Shown: positions 19,281-30,481 of the stretch, piece by piece
How positions within the stretch are numbered: position 1 is the stretch's first letter
How the letters are laid out: each line of letters starts with the position of its first letter
From: Phycicoccus sp. HDW14
Lineage (GTDB): Bacteria; Actinomycetota; Actinomycetes; Actinomycetales; Dermatophilaceae
Direction of reading: 5' to 3'
Assembly (NCBI RefSeq): GCF_011383005.1
Contig: NZ_CP049935.1
Coordinates: forward strand, 1,364,001-1,428,000
Length of the DNA stretch: 64,000 bases
Made by a program: the position numbers and the translations under genes
Notes under the pieces: model-generated
What the model saw: only the letters and a program-made list of their open reading frames with translations
Told to the model about the DNA's origin: nothing
The model's database searches: none

Positions 19281-20227
19281 TCAGACCCGTTCGACGCGAT
19301 CGGCCTGCGGACCGCGGTCTCCCTGCTTCACCTGGTAGCGGACCCGGTCGCCCGGGTACAGGGGCTCTGTGCCCCGCACGACCGACACGTGGACGAACAG
19401 GTCGGCGCCTCCCGCATCCGGGGAGATGAAGCCGAAGCCCCGCTCCTCGTCGAAGCGCGCGACCGTCCCCTCGCCGCCGCGGGCCGGGGCGCTCGAGCCC
19501 TTCTGGTGACCCGACCGGGCACGCTGCGGAGCCCGCGCAGGGGCGCTCCGGCGCGGCGCACCACCACCCGCCAGGCGCACGTCGCGCGCCTGCGGGCCCT
19601 TCTCGCTCATGACGACGTCGTACGTGACCCGGTCCCCCTCCTCGAGCTCGTCGAGCCCGCCGGCGAGGTCCCGGGCGTGGGCGAAGACGTCGGTGCCGCC
19701 GGCCTCGGGGTGATGAACCCGAAGCCCTTGTCGACGTCGTACCAGGACACCGTGCCGTCCGCCCCGTCGGAGGCCGCGGCCCGACGGCCGGCCCCGTCCG
19801 CCAGGGGGAGCACGTGGTCGGCCTGCGGTCCCCGCTCACCGTCGACGACGAGGAACGCCACCCGCTGCCCCTCCGAGACCACGCCCCCCGCGACGACGGC
19901 CGAGCCGTGGACGAAGATCTCGGCACCCCCGTCGTCGGAGGTGATGAAGCCGTAGCCCTTGGCCGGCTCGAACCAGGTGACCGTGCCGAGCACACCGAGC
20001 GGGCTGTCGGCGGCCCGGTCGGCGGTGACCCGGACGCGCCGGGCCAGCGGGCCGCGGTCCCCCTCGCCGATCTCGAGCTCGACCACCTGCCCCTCCCGGA
20101 GCACCTTGACCTTCTCGTCGCCGAGGATGTCGGACGCGTGCACGTACAGGTCGTCCGTGCCCTCCCCGAGTGCGATGAACCCGAACCCCCGGTCGGCGTC
20201 GAACCAGCGGACGGTTCCCTCGGTCAT
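19281..20227 (-). CDS. Protein with four tandem cold-shock domains, frameshifted as written
   Basis: Cold-shock domains bind single-stranded RNA or DNA and act as RNA chaperones. Four copies are read in order. Their RNP1-like motifs are RGFGFIA, KGYGFIT, KGFGFIT and RGFGFIS. Their RNP2-like motifs are LYVHASDI, IFVHGSAV, VFAHARDL and LFVHVSVV. The frame breaks inside domain 3 at the G run 19707-19710; one extra base restores FITPEAGGTDVFAHARDLAGG and joins the two halves into about 315 aa. A basic Ser/Ala/Arg-rich linker separates domains 3 and 4. Bacterial Csp proteins are usually one domain of about 67 aa, so this architecture is unusual. Confidence 0.82.
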
Positions 20228-20285
20228 GGCTGGCTCCTTGTCGGCGGGGTGGTCGGTGCGCTGCCCAGTATCCCCCCGGACGAGC

Positions 20286-20806
20286 TCACTCCTCGATGGT
20301 CACGCGGACGGACCGGGCGCGCTCGAGCGCCTTCTGCAGCACCGCGAGCCGCGGGTCCGGGAGGTCGTAGAGCTCGGCGCGCGGCAGGTCGCGCAGCCCG
20401 GCCAGCCGCGGGTCCTCGAGCACACCCTCGGCCAGCGACCGGTCACCCCCGAGCACCAGCCCCGTGGCGCCCGACCCGGCCAGCAGCCGCACCGCGTGCT
20501 CGGTGACCGCCCCGACGAGCTCGTCGGCCTGGTTGGCCCGGCGCCGGGCGAAGCGCTGCTGGCTCCAGCCACCGGCGGCCGTGCGCGACTGCACGTAGCG
20601 CGTGCCGACCTTGTGCGTGACGAGCCGGTCCCCCGCCGCCACGCCGACCGCGTACCCGCCGCGGCGCACGAGCAGCAGCGCCAGCGGGTCGGCCTCGAGA
20701 CGCGAGACCCCGACGACCCGCTGGGGCCGTCGGGGTTGTTCTCGTCGAAGCGCGCCCGCCAGCGGTCGTACCGCTCGGGCGCGACCTCGACGACGCGGGT
20801 CGTCAC
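20286..20806 (-). CDS. VLRF1-type (acVLRF1) peptidyl-tRNA hydrolase, frameshifted as written
   Basis: VLRF1-domain proteins resemble eukaryotic release-factor catalytic domains and are thought to release peptides from stalled ribosomes. The diagnostic motif is GGWSQQRFARRRANQAD, with the catalytic Gln and basic residues. The N-terminus reads VTTRVVEVAPERYDRW. The frame breaks at the G run 20723-20726; one extra base gives a DGPQRVVGVSRLEADPLALL continuation into the second half. The product is about 173 aa. The GTG start at 20806 is two bases after the sufT stop, so it is the last gene of the suf operon. Confidence 0.78.
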
Positions 20807-20808
20807 GC

Positions 20809-21137
20809 TCAGATGTTGAAGCCCAGGGCGCGCAGCTGCTCGCGACCGTCGTCGGTGATCTTGTCCGGGCCCCACGGCGGCATCCAGACCCAGTTGACCC
20901 GGTACCCGGCGACGACGCCCTCGAGCGACGCGGCGGTCTGGTCCTCGATGACGTCGGTCAGCGGGCAGGCCGCCGACGTGAGCGTCATGTCGATGACCGC
21001 GTGGTTCTGCGGGTCGATGGTGATGCCGTAGACGAGGCCCAGGTCGACGACGTTGATCCCGAGCTCGGGTCGACGACGTCGCGCATGGCCTCCTCGACGT
21101 CCGCGACGTTCGCCGGCGTGGTGGTGGTCTCGCTCAC
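20809..21137 (-). CDS. sufT: SufT / DUF59 metal-sulfur cluster assembly factor, frameshifted as written
   Basis: SufT-like MIP18 (DUF59) proteins help mature iron-sulfur proteins. The restored product of about 109 aa includes DPELGINVVDLGLVYG, the central MTLTSAACPLTD with the conserved Cys, and VNWVWMPPWGPDKIT. The frame is broken by one missing base in the GGG at 21068-21070; adding it converts DPSSGS back to DPELGI. The GTG start at 21137 overlaps the sufU stop by four bases (GTGA), showing translational coupling within the suf operon. Confidence 0.9.
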
Positions 21138-21579
21138 TGCTTCGCTCCTTCGGCCTGGTACAGGGCATCGGTGAACGCCGACCACGAGAGGAGGGCGCAC
21201 TTGACGCGTGCGGGGTACTTCGCGACACCGGCGAGGGCCACGCCGTCGCCGATCTGGTCCTCGTCGCCGGGGTCCTCGCCCTTGCTCGTGAGCATCCGAC
21301 GCATCGCCTCGTAGGTCTCGCGGGCGTGCCCGACGGTGCCGCCGGTGACCTCCTCGGCGAGGATGGACGCCGACGCGACGCTGATCGAGCAGCCCATCGA
21401 GTCGTACGAGACGTCCTCGACGACCGCGTCGTCACCCGCACCGCTGACGTGCACCCGCAGGGTCACCTCGTCGCCGCAGGTGGGGTTGACGTGGTGGCTC
21501 TCGGCGTCGAACGGCTCGCGCAGGCCGGCCCGCACGGGGCGCTTGGAGTGCTCGAGGATGAGCTCCTGGTAGAGGTCCA

Positions 21580-21580
<1 letters not shown>
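21134..21580 (-). CDS. sufU: Fe-S cluster assembly sulfurtransferase SufU
   Basis: SufU accepts sulfur from the cysteine desulfurase SufS through a zinc site and passes it to the SufBCD scaffold. The 148-aa protein has the expected ligands Cys35 and Asp37 in NPTCGDEV, Cys64 in DSMGCSIS and Cys128 in ARVKCALL. The insertion between the second and third ligand is typical of the Gram-positive SufU type rather than IscU. Its ATG overlaps the sufS stop by one base (TGATG), and its stop overlaps sufT. Confidence 0.95.
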
Positions 21581-23641
<2,061 letters not shown>

Positions 23642-23646
23642 ACGGC

Positions 23647-23988
23647 TCAGATCTCCTCGGACAGGGCGACGAAGACGTCGTCACCCTCGGTGCGGACGGT
23701 GTGGACGGCGATGGGGGTGATGGCGGGCGGCCCGGTGGGCTCGCCGGTGCGCAGGTCGAAGCGCGAGCCGTGCAGCCAGCACTCGAGGGTGCAGCCGTCG
23801 AGCTCGCCCTCGGAGAGCGAGACGTTGGCGTGGCTGCAGGTGTCGTCGACGCAGTGGACGGATCCGTCCTCGGTGCGCACGATCGAGACGCGGCGCCCCT
23901 CGATCTCGGCGAGGGCGGCCCCGACGGCGGGCAGCTCGTCGAGCCGGCAGACGTAGGTGTAGCCCTCGGCGGTCAGCTGGTCGCTCAT
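23647..23988 (-). CDS. Rieske (2Fe-2S) ferredoxin of the suf operon
   Basis: The 113-aa protein is a small soluble Rieske ferredoxin like those of non-heme-iron dioxygenase systems. The cluster ligands are Cys51-x-His53 and Cys70-x2-His73. It lies inside the suf operon, overlapping sufD by four bases (ATGA). Actinobacterial suf operons often carry such a gene at this place. It may donate electrons during cluster assembly, which is inference. No dioxygenase partner is nearby. Confidence 0.9.
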   Translation of the reverse strand: MSDQLTAEGYTYVCRLDELPAVGAALAEIEGRRVSIVRTEDGSVHCVDDTCSHANVSLSEGELDGCTLECWLHGSRFDLRTGEPTGPPAITPIAVHTVRTEGDDVFVALSEEI

Positions 23989-25162
23989 GCGGCCTCCCCG
24001 GCGAGCTCGCGCTCGATGGCCACCATGAGGCGCTCCTGCACCTCGGGGACGCCGATGCGCGCGACGACGCTGGCGAAGAACCCGCGGACGACGAGGCGGC
24101 GGGCCTCGTCCTCGGGGATGCCCCGCGCCATGAGGTAGAAGAGCTGCTCGTCGTCGAACCGCCCCGTGGCCGAGGCGTGCCCGGCCCCCTCGATCTCCCC
24201 GGTCTCGATCTCGAGGTTGGGGACCGAGTCGGCGCGGGCACCCTCGGTGAGGAGCAGGTTGCGGTTCAGCTCGTAGGTGTCGGTGCCCTCGGCCGCGGCG
24301 CGGATGAGGACGTCGCCGACCCAGACGGTGCGGGCGGTCTCGCCCTGGAGCGCGCCCTTGTACTCGACGTTGCTGCGGCAGTGGGGCGCCTCGTGGTCGA
24401 CGAACAGCCGGTGCTCGAGGTGCTGGCCGGCGTCGGCGAAGTAGACACCGAGGCCCTCGAACGAGCCGCCGGGGCCGGCGTAGGACGCGTTGGTGTTGAG
24501 CCGGACGACCCCGCCGCCGAGGGTGACGGCGATGTGCCGGACCCGGGCGTCACGGCCGACGACGACGTCGTGCTGGCCGAGGTGGTGCGCGGCGTCGTCC
24601 CACTCCTGGACCGACACCAGCGTGACGTCGGAGCCGTCGCCGGCGAGGACGGTGAGGACCTCGGCGTAGTCGGCGACCCCGTGGTGCTCGAGGACGACCG
24701 TCGCGCGGGCGAACCGGCCGACCCGCACGAGCAGGTGCCCGTGGACGAGGTCGGACCCGTTGCCGGAGAGGCGGATCCGCACCGGCTCGGTGAGCTCGGC
24801 GTCGGCCGGGACGTCGACGACCGCGACCCCGCCACTGTGGGCGGCGGCGACCGCGGCGGCCCGGTCCTGGGGCTTCGGCACGCCGAGGGCCTGCCAGTCG
24901 GCGACGGGCAGCGTCGTGACGGTGACGCCCTCGGGCAGGTCCTCCTGCCAGTCGAGGCAGGCACCGGTGGCCTCGTCGCGGAAGAACGCGCCGAGCCGGT
25001 CGACGGGCGTGAACCGCCACTCCTCCTCGCGCCCGTGGGGCACGGCGAAGTCCGCGGGGTCGAAGGACGCCCGGCGCTCGGCGCGCGACTGGTCGGGGAC
25101 CATCGTCGCGGCGCTGTGGGTATGGGCGCCCTCGGAGGGGCGCTGGGGGTGAGCAGGCTCAT
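23985..25162 (-). CDS. sufD: Fe-S cluster assembly protein SufD, probably frameshifted near the start
   Basis: SufD pairs with SufB and SufC to form the cluster scaffold. The beta-helix core and the typical C-terminal NLEIETGEIEGAGHASATGR with MARGIPEDEARRLVVRGFF are clear. ATG 25162 adjoins the sufB stop exactly but is out of frame with the rest. One extra base in the run at 25145-25149 would give MSLLTPQRPSEGAHTHSAAT, resembling SufD N-termini. Alternatively translation starts at ATG 25103, giving 372 aa. I favour the coupled start with a missing base. The stop overlaps the Rieske gene. Confidence 0.9.
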
Positions 25163-26584
25163 TCAGCCCACTGCTCCTTCCATCTGCAGCTCGATGAGGC
25201 GGTTCAGCTCGAGGGCGTACTCCATGGGGAGCTCCTTGGCGATGGGCTCGACGAAGCCGCGCACGATCATCGCCATCGCCTCCTCCTCGGTCATCCCGCG
25301 GGACATCAGGTAGAACATCTGGTCCTCGGACACCTTGGAGACCGTGGCCTCGTGGCCCATCTGCACGTCGTCCTCGCGGATGTCGACGTACGGGTAGGTG
25401 TCGGAGCGGCTGATCGTGTCGACGAGCAGGGCGTCGCAGACGACCGAGCTCTTCGACCCGTGGGCGCCCTCCAGGATCTGGACGAGGCCGCGGTAGCTCG
25501 TGCGGCCACCGCCGCGGGCGACGGACTTGGAGACGATCGAGCTGCTCGTGTTGGGGGCGGCGTGGACCATCTTCGAGCCGGCGTCCTGGTGCTGGCCCTC
25601 GCCGGCGAAGGCGATGGACAGGGTCTCGCCCTTGGCGTGCTCGCCGAGGAGGAAGACGGCCGGGTACTTCATGGTGACCTTGGACCCGATGTTGCCGTCG
25701 ATCCACTCCATCGTCGCGCCCTCGGCGCACGTGGCGCGCTTGGTGACGAGGTTGTAGACGTTGTTCGACCAGTTCTGGATCGTCGTGTAGCGCACGCGGG
25801 CGTTCTTCTTGACGACGATCTCGACGACGGCCGAGTGCAGCGAGTCGCTCTTGTAGATCGGCGCGGTGCAGCCCTCGACGTAGTGCACGTAGGAGCCCTC
25901 GTCGGCGATGATCAGCGTCCGCTCGAACTGGCCCATGTTCTCGGTGTTGATGCGGAAGTAGGCCTGCAGCGGGATGTCGACGTGGACGCCCGGCGGGACG
26001 TAGATGAACGAGCCGCCCGACCAGACGGCGGTGTTCAGCGCGGCGAACTTGTTGTCGCCGGCCGGGATCACCGAGGTGAAGTACTCGCGGAAGAGGTCCT
26101 CGTGCTCGCGCAGCCCGGTGTCGGTGTCGACGAAGATGACGCCCTTCTCCTCCAGGTCCTCGCGGATCTGGTGGTAGACGACCTCGGACTCGTACTGGGC
26201 GGCGACACCGGCGACGAGGCGCTGCTTCTCGGCCTCGGGGATGCCGAGCCGGTCGTAGGTGTTCTTGATGTCCTCGGGCAGGTCCTCCCAGGAGGTGGCC
26301 TGCTTCTCGGTGGACTTCACGAAGTACTTGATGTTCTGGAAGTCGATGCCGGTGAGGTCGCTGCCCCAGCTGGGCATGGGCTTCTTGCCGAACAGGCGCA
26401 GCGACTTCATCCGCAGGTCCTTCATCCACTGCGGCTCGGACTTGCGGTCGGAGATGTCGGCGACGACCTCCTCGGAGAGCCCACGGCGCGCGGTGGCGCC
26501 GGCGCTGTCGCTGTCGGCCCAGCCGTACTCGTAGGTGCCGAGGTCCTTCAGACCCGGGTTGAGCTCTTCGATGTGGCTCGTCAT
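25163..26584 (-). CDS. sufB: Fe-S cluster assembly protein SufB
   Basis: SufB is the main scaffold subunit on which iron-sulfur clusters are built. The 473-aa protein has the family N-terminus with [15 protein letters not shown] and the conserved core [20 protein letters not shown]. Further SufB blocks are [20 protein letters not shown] and [14 protein letters not shown], and the C-terminus includes [21 protein letters not shown]. No intein is present, unlike the M. tuberculosis gene. ATG 26584 overlaps the sufR stop by four bases, so it is translationally coupled. Confidence 0.97.
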   Translation of the reverse strand: MTSHIEELNPGLKDLGTYEYGWADSDSAGATARRGLSEEVVADISDRKSEPQWMKDLRMKSLRLFGKKPMPSWGSDLTGIDFQNIKYFVKSTEKQATSWEDLPEDIKNTYDRLGIPEAEKQRLVAGVAAQYESEVVYHQIREDLEEKGVIFVDTDTGLREHEDLFREYFTSVIPAGDNKFAALNTAVWSGGSFIYVPPGVHVDIPLQAYFRINTENMGQFERTLIIADEGSYVHYVEGCTAPIYKSDSLHSAVVEIVVKKNARVRYTTIQNWSNNVYNLVTKRATCAEGATMEWIDGNIGSKVTMKYPAVFLLGEHAKGETLSIAFAGEGQHQDAGSKMVHAAPNTSSSIVSKSVARGGGRTSYRGLVQILEGAHGSKSSVVCDALLVDTISRSDTYPYVDIREDDVQMGHEATVSKVSEDQMFYLMSRGMTEEEAMAMIVRGFVEPIAKELPMEYALELNRLIELQMEGAVG

Positions 26585-27276
26585 CGCGATGGCCTCTCGG
26601 TGGTGGGGGTCGGGACGAACGTGGTGCAGACGTGGTCGCCGTGGGCGAGGGTCGCCAGGCGCTGGACGTGGACGCCGAGCAGGCGCGAGAACGCCTCGGT
26701 CTCGGCCTCGCACAGCTCGGGGAACTCGCTGGCCACGTGCTGGACGGGGCAGTGGCCCTGGCAGAGCTGCACCCCCGTCAGCGCCGTGGCGGCCCCGGGT
26801 GTTCCCACGGGGCGGGCCGAGGCGGCGTAGCCCTCGGCGTTGAGCGCGGTGACGAGGGCGTCGGTGCGACGGGCGGTGTCGTGGCCGGCGTCGTCGAGGG
26901 TGGCGGCGATGCGGTGCTCGAGCCCGGCGACCCGCTCCTCGGCGAAGGCCTGGACGGCCGACTCGCCGCCGGTGCGGCGCAGGAACCGCAGCGCCTCGCC
27001 GGCGAGGTCGTCGTAGTCGGAGGACAGGGCCCGGTGGCCGGCGTCGGTGAGGGTCCAGGCCTTGGCCGGACGACCCCGGCGCCGGGGCCCCGCGGCGTCG
27101 CGCGGCTCGACGAGCCCGGCGACGTGCAGGTTGTCGACGTGGCGCCGCACGGCGGTCTCGGTGAGGCCGAGCCGCTCGACGAGGGTGGTGATGCCGACCG
27201 GCCCCTCCTGGCTCACGACGCGCAGCACCCGGTCGCGCGTGCGCGACTCGTCGGTGTGGACGTCGGGATTAACCAC
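26581..27276 (-). CDS. sufR: SufR, iron-sulfur-sensing repressor of the suf operon
   Basis: SufR is a winged-helix DeoR/ArsR-like regulator that holds an iron-sulfur cluster and represses suf when clusters suffice. The 231-aa protein has a helix-turn-helix at about residues 28-57 ([20 protein letters not shown]) and the C-terminal ligand set Cys172-x3-Cys176-x12-Cys189, as in the characterised mycobacterial protein. It heads the operon and so regulates itself. The GTG start at 27276 follows a well-formed promoter directly, indicating leaderless translation. Confidence 0.93.
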   Translation of the reverse strand: MVNPDVHTDESRTRDRVLRVVSQEGPVGITTLVERLGLTETAVRRHVDNLHVAGLVEPRDAAGPRRRGRPAKAWTLTDAGHRALSSDYDDLAGEALRFLRRTGGESAVQAFAEERVAGLEHRIAATLDDAGHDTARRTDALVTALNAEGYAASARPVGTPGAATALTGVQLCQGHCPVQHVASEFPELCEAETEAFSRLLGVHVQRLATLAHGDHVCTTFVPTPTTERPSR

Positions 27277-27312
27277 ACACCCATGTTAGGTAAATGCGGG
27301 GACGACGTCCAA
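27277..27312 (-). promoter_or_regulatory. Promoter of the sufR-sufBDCSUT operon
   Basis: On the minus strand TTGGAC (27312-27307), an 18-base spacer and TAACAT (27288-27283) form a good promoter. Six bases later comes the sufR GTG, so the mRNA should be leaderless. Confidence 0.6.
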
Positions 27313-27322
27313 GGAAGGCTTG
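27310..27322. promoter_or_regulatory. Candidate SufR operator: CAAG-N5-CTTG dyad
   Basis: The inverted repeat CAAG-GAAGG-CTTG overlaps the -35 element of the suf promoter. Position suggests a repressor site. The sequence does not exactly match a published SufR site known to me. Confidence 0.35.
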
Positions 27323-27324
27323 CC

Positions 27325-27357
27325 TAACCGGCCGTGGCCTGGCCGCCTGGCCGGTTA
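27325..27357 (-). terminator. Hairpin at the end of the psd-pssA operon
   Basis: TAACCGGCC (27325-27333) pairs perfectly with GGCCGGTTA (27349-27357) around a 15-base loop. The hairpin includes the pssA stop codon. No T-tract follows. It insulates pssA from the sufR promoter region. Confidence 0.45.
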
Positions 27358-28328
27358 CCCGGCGGTGCCGCGCTCCTCGACGAAGTCCTCGGCCCCCGGG
27401 CCGTCAATCTCGTCGTCCTCCTCGATGGGGAGGAAGACCGAGGGCATCCGGCTGCGGGGCGGCGCGACCGAGGCCTGGCCGAACAGCCGCTCGCGGACCG
27501 GCGCGGTGAGCACCCCCAGCGGAGCCGTGAGCACGTAGCCGTAGGCGACGACGAGACCGGTGAGACCGGGGGCCACCACGAGGCCGACGACGATGACGAG
27601 GGCCACGACTGCCGTGCCGAGCCGCGCCCGCGGCGTGGTCGGGGCCAGCAGGTTGCGGAAGGAGCGGAAGCGGATGGTCATCACCATGAGGAAGGCCGGC
27701 GCGACGCTGACGAGCATCGGGAACCACGCTCGCCAGGGGCCGGTGCCGGGCCCGAAGAACGGGGAGTCGAGGGCGAAGATCGTCGCGATGACGACCATCG
27801 CGGCGCCCGGCGACGGCAGGCCGACGAAGTAGCGCTTGTCGGCCGCGGGGTCGATGGTGACGTTGAACCGGGCGAGCCGGAAGGCCGCGCAGGACATCCA
27901 GAGGAAGGCGACCAGCCAGGCGAGCACCGGCCACTCCCCCAGCGCCCAGGTGTGCACGAGCACCGCGGGGCGACGCCGAAGGAGATGAGGTCGGCGAGGG
28001 AGTCGAGCTGGAGCCCGAACGGCGAGGTGGCCCCGACGAGCCGGGCGACGAACCCGTCGGCGATGTCCATGACGATCGAGAAGGCGATGAGCACCGCGGC
28101 GAGCGTGAAGTGTCCGCGGAAGGCGAGCAGCACGGAGGAGAATCCGCTCAGGAGGTTGAGGGTCGTGAAGGCGCTCGGGGCGAGCAGCCGGGCCCGCTCG
28201 CGCTTGCGAAGCTGCCGCAGCGAGACGACGTCGGCGCCGGTGGGCGAGACGAGGCGCCAGCGGTCGAGGATGCGCCGCCGGCCGCCGGTGGTGCCGGTCG
28301 CGACCGGCTGCGGCGCGTCGCCGCTCAC
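27355..28328 (-). CDS. pssA: CDP-diacylglycerol-serine O-phosphatidyltransferase, frameshifted as written
   Basis: It makes phosphatidylserine at the membrane from CDP-diacylglycerol and serine. The CDP-alcohol phosphotransferase motif is visible: DIADGFVARLVGATSPFGLQ... ending in the active-site Asp of LDSLADLISFG. Several membrane helices follow. The frame breaks at the G run 27967-27970; one added base restores SFGVAPAVLVHTWALGEW and joins the halves into about 324 aa. The C-terminus has an acidic tail. The GTG start at 28328 overlaps the psd stop (GTGA), so the pair is coupled and works in sequence. Confidence 0.92.
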
Positions 28329-28994
28329 GACCGGGCCCCGGCGCCGGAGCCCCAGCGGGCGATGACGCTCTCGCCGGCGACCACCCGGTCGCCCTTCGCG
28401 ACGAGCAGCGCGCAGGCCGGCGGGACGAAGACGTCCATCCGGGAGCCGAACTTCATCAGCCCGACCCGCTCGCCCGTGCCGAGCTCGTCCCCGACGGCGA
28501 CGCGGGTGACGACCCGGCGGGCCATCAGCCCGACGATCTGGCGGAAGTGGACCCGCCGGACCTCACCGTCGACCTCGCGCTCGACGGTGATGTCGGCGCG
28601 CTCGTTGAGGTGGGCGCTCTCGTGCTTGTAGGCGGCCAGCCACTTGCCGGGCCGCTGGACGACCTCGACGACCCGTCCGCCGTACGGCGCGCGGTTGATG
28701 TGCACGTCGAACGCCGACAGGAAGATGCTCACCTGCTGCCAGTCGCCGGGGGAGCGACGCCGACCTGGCCGGGCCCGGCGTACATCACCTTGCCGTCGGC
28801 CGGGGAGAGGACGTCGTCGACGGGCGCCGTGGCGGCGTCGGGGGTGCGGTCGGGGTCGCGGAAGAACGCGGCGACGGCCACCGGCAGCACCCCGAGCACC
28901 GCGGCCACCCCGGCCGTCGCAGGAGCAGGGCGAGCGCGGCGGGGACGGCGGCGACCGCTGTCACGGGGCCGGCCTCCCGGTCGATGCGTGGCAT
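28325..28994 (-). CDS. psd: Phosphatidylserine decarboxylase proenzyme, frameshifted twice as written
   Basis: It decarboxylates phosphatidylserine to phosphatidylethanolamine and self-cleaves to create a pyruvoyl group. The C-terminal part is intact: SIFLSAFDVHINRAPYGG and the cleavage region RVGLMKFGSRMD with the Gly-Ser bond. Upstream, two single-base losses interrupt the frame, in the G run 28748-28752 and near 28920. Restoring both gives AFFRDPDRTPDAATAPVDD, then SPADGKVMY, then VAPPGDWQQ, an ordinary psd N-terminus, for about 223 aa. The ATG at 28994 is seven bases after minus-strand TAGGGT. Confidence 0.9.
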
Positions 28995-29019
28995 GACCCC
29001 CACCCTAGGATGTCGAGAC
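28995..29019. promoter_or_regulatory. Bidirectional promoter with overlapping -10 elements (psd / ABC transporter)
   Basis: Minus-strand TAGGGT (29007-29002) lies seven bases before the psd ATG. Plus-strand TAGGAT (29006-29011) lies eight bases before the ABC ATG. The two elements share two bases in a central CTAG. Confidence 0.45.
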
Positions 29020-29726
29020 ATGGCGGCGGTCCTCGTGCACGAGCTGCGCCGCGTGTTCGGGGACGGGCCGCGGTCGACGGCGCGAGCTGGTCGGCGGCCG
29101 CCGGGCGCGTCACCGCCGTGCTCGGCCCGAACGGCGCGGGCAAGACCACCACCGTCGAGTGCCTCGAGGGGCTCCAGCGCCCCGACGGCGGTTCGGTGCG
29201 CGTCCTCGAGACCGACCCGTGGGGTGCACCGGCCGGCCACCGCGCCGCCGTCGGCGTGATGCTCCAGGACGGCGGGCTGCCCACGACCTCACGGCCGTTG
29301 CCGCTGCTGCGCCACCTCGCCGCACTGCACGCCGACCCGTGGCCGGTCGACGAGCTCGCGACCCGGCTGGGCATCGCCGACTTCGCCGGGACGACGGTCC
29401 GCCGGATGTCCGGGGGGCAGCGCCAGCGGGTCGCCCTCGCGGCGGCGCTCGTCGGTCGCCCCGACGTGCTCTTCCTCGACGAGCCGACCGCCGGGCTCGA
29501 CCCCCACGCCCGCCTCGAGGTGTGGGCGCTGCTGCGGGCCGAGGCCGACCGGGGCGTGTGCGTCGTCGTCACCACCCACTCCTTCGAGGAGGCCGAGCGG
29601 ATCGCCGACGACGTCGTCGTCCTCGCGGCCGGGCGCGTCGTCGCCTCCGGGTCGCTCGCCGAGGTGCGGGGCGCGCGCTCGCTCGAGGACGTCTACTTCG
29701 AGCTGACCGCCGGGGGTGCACGGTGA
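29020..29726 (+). CDS. ABC transporter ATP-binding protein, frameshifted as written
   Basis: This ATPase subunit powers the permease encoded next. Walker A is GPNGAGKTT, the signature RMSGGQRQRVALAAAL, Walker B VLFLDEPTAGLDP, and the H-loop TTHSFEEAE. The N-terminus MAAVLVHELRRVFGDGP is in a different frame; one added G or C within 29065-29072 restores PAVDGASWSAAAGRVTAVLG. About 236 aa. The position, just before ctaA, matches Rv1458c-Rv1457c in M. tuberculosis. An export role is likely but the substrate is unknown. Confidence 0.88.
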
Positions 29727-30465
29727 GCGCGCCGGCTCCCCCGCGCACGCGAGTGCTGGCCCAGGCCGCCTTCGAGACCCGGATGCTGCTCGGCAACGGC
29801 GAGCAGCTGCTCGTCTCGGTGCTGCTGCCGGCCATCGCCCTCGTCGGGTTGGCCCTGGCCTCGGTGCCCGACCTCGGCCCGGGCCGGCGGGTCGACCTCG
29901 CCACCGCCGGGACCCTGGCGCTCGCGGTCCTGTCGACGGCGTTCACCGGGCAGGCCATCGCCACCGGCTTCGACCGCCGGGCCGGCGTGCTGAGGCTGCT
30001 CGGCACGACCCCGCTCGGGCGCGGGGGCTGCTCGCGGGCAAGGCCCTGGCCGTGCTCTCGGTGCTGGCGGTGCAGATACTCGTCCTCGGCGGGCTGGGCC
30101 TCGCCCTAGGGTGGCGGCCGGTCGCGGCCGGGCTGCTGCCGGCGCTCGTCTCGCTCCTGCTCGGCACGGGGGCGCTCGTCGCCCTGGCCCTGCTGCTCGC
30201 CGGAACGGTGCGCGCCGAGGCCGTGCTGGCCCTGGCCAACCTCGTCTGGGTGCTGCTGCTCGGGCTGGGCGTCCTCGTGCCGACGTCGGTGCTGCCGGGC
30301 CCGCTCGCGACGGTGGCCGCGCTGCTGCCCTCGGGCGCCCTCGGTGACGCGCTGCGGACCTCGCTCGTCGGCGGCGGCTGGCCGTGGGGTCCGTGGCTGG
30401 TGCTCGTGGTGTGGGCCGGGGTGGCCGGCGCCGCGGCGGCCCGCTGGTTCCGCTGGTCCGGGTGA
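29723..30465 (+). CDS. ABC-2 type permease, frameshifted as written
   Basis: This is the membrane partner of the preceding ATPase, overlapping it by four bases (GTGA). About 248 aa with six hydrophobic segments, in the ABC-2 exporter pattern. The first half ends RRAGVLRLLGTTPLG; the frame is then lost in the G5 run 30023-30027. One added G restores LGRGGLLAGKALAVLSVLAV. Such pairs export drugs, lipids or heme-related compounds; the neighbouring ctaA gives a hint but no proof of a link to heme or oxidase biogenesis. Confidence 0.87.
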
Positions 30466-30469
30466 GTCG

Positions 30470-30481
30470 TACGCTTCTCGC
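30470..30481 (+). promoter_or_regulatory. Likely leaderless promoter (-10) of ctaA
   Basis: TACGCT (30470-30475) is followed by six bases and the ctaA GTG. Confidence 0.42.

Noticed and set aside
27286-27327. IdeR/DtxR iron box near sufR
   Set aside because: TTAGG and CCTAA halves are present but 32 bases apart, not the compact 19-base palindrome of real iron boxes.
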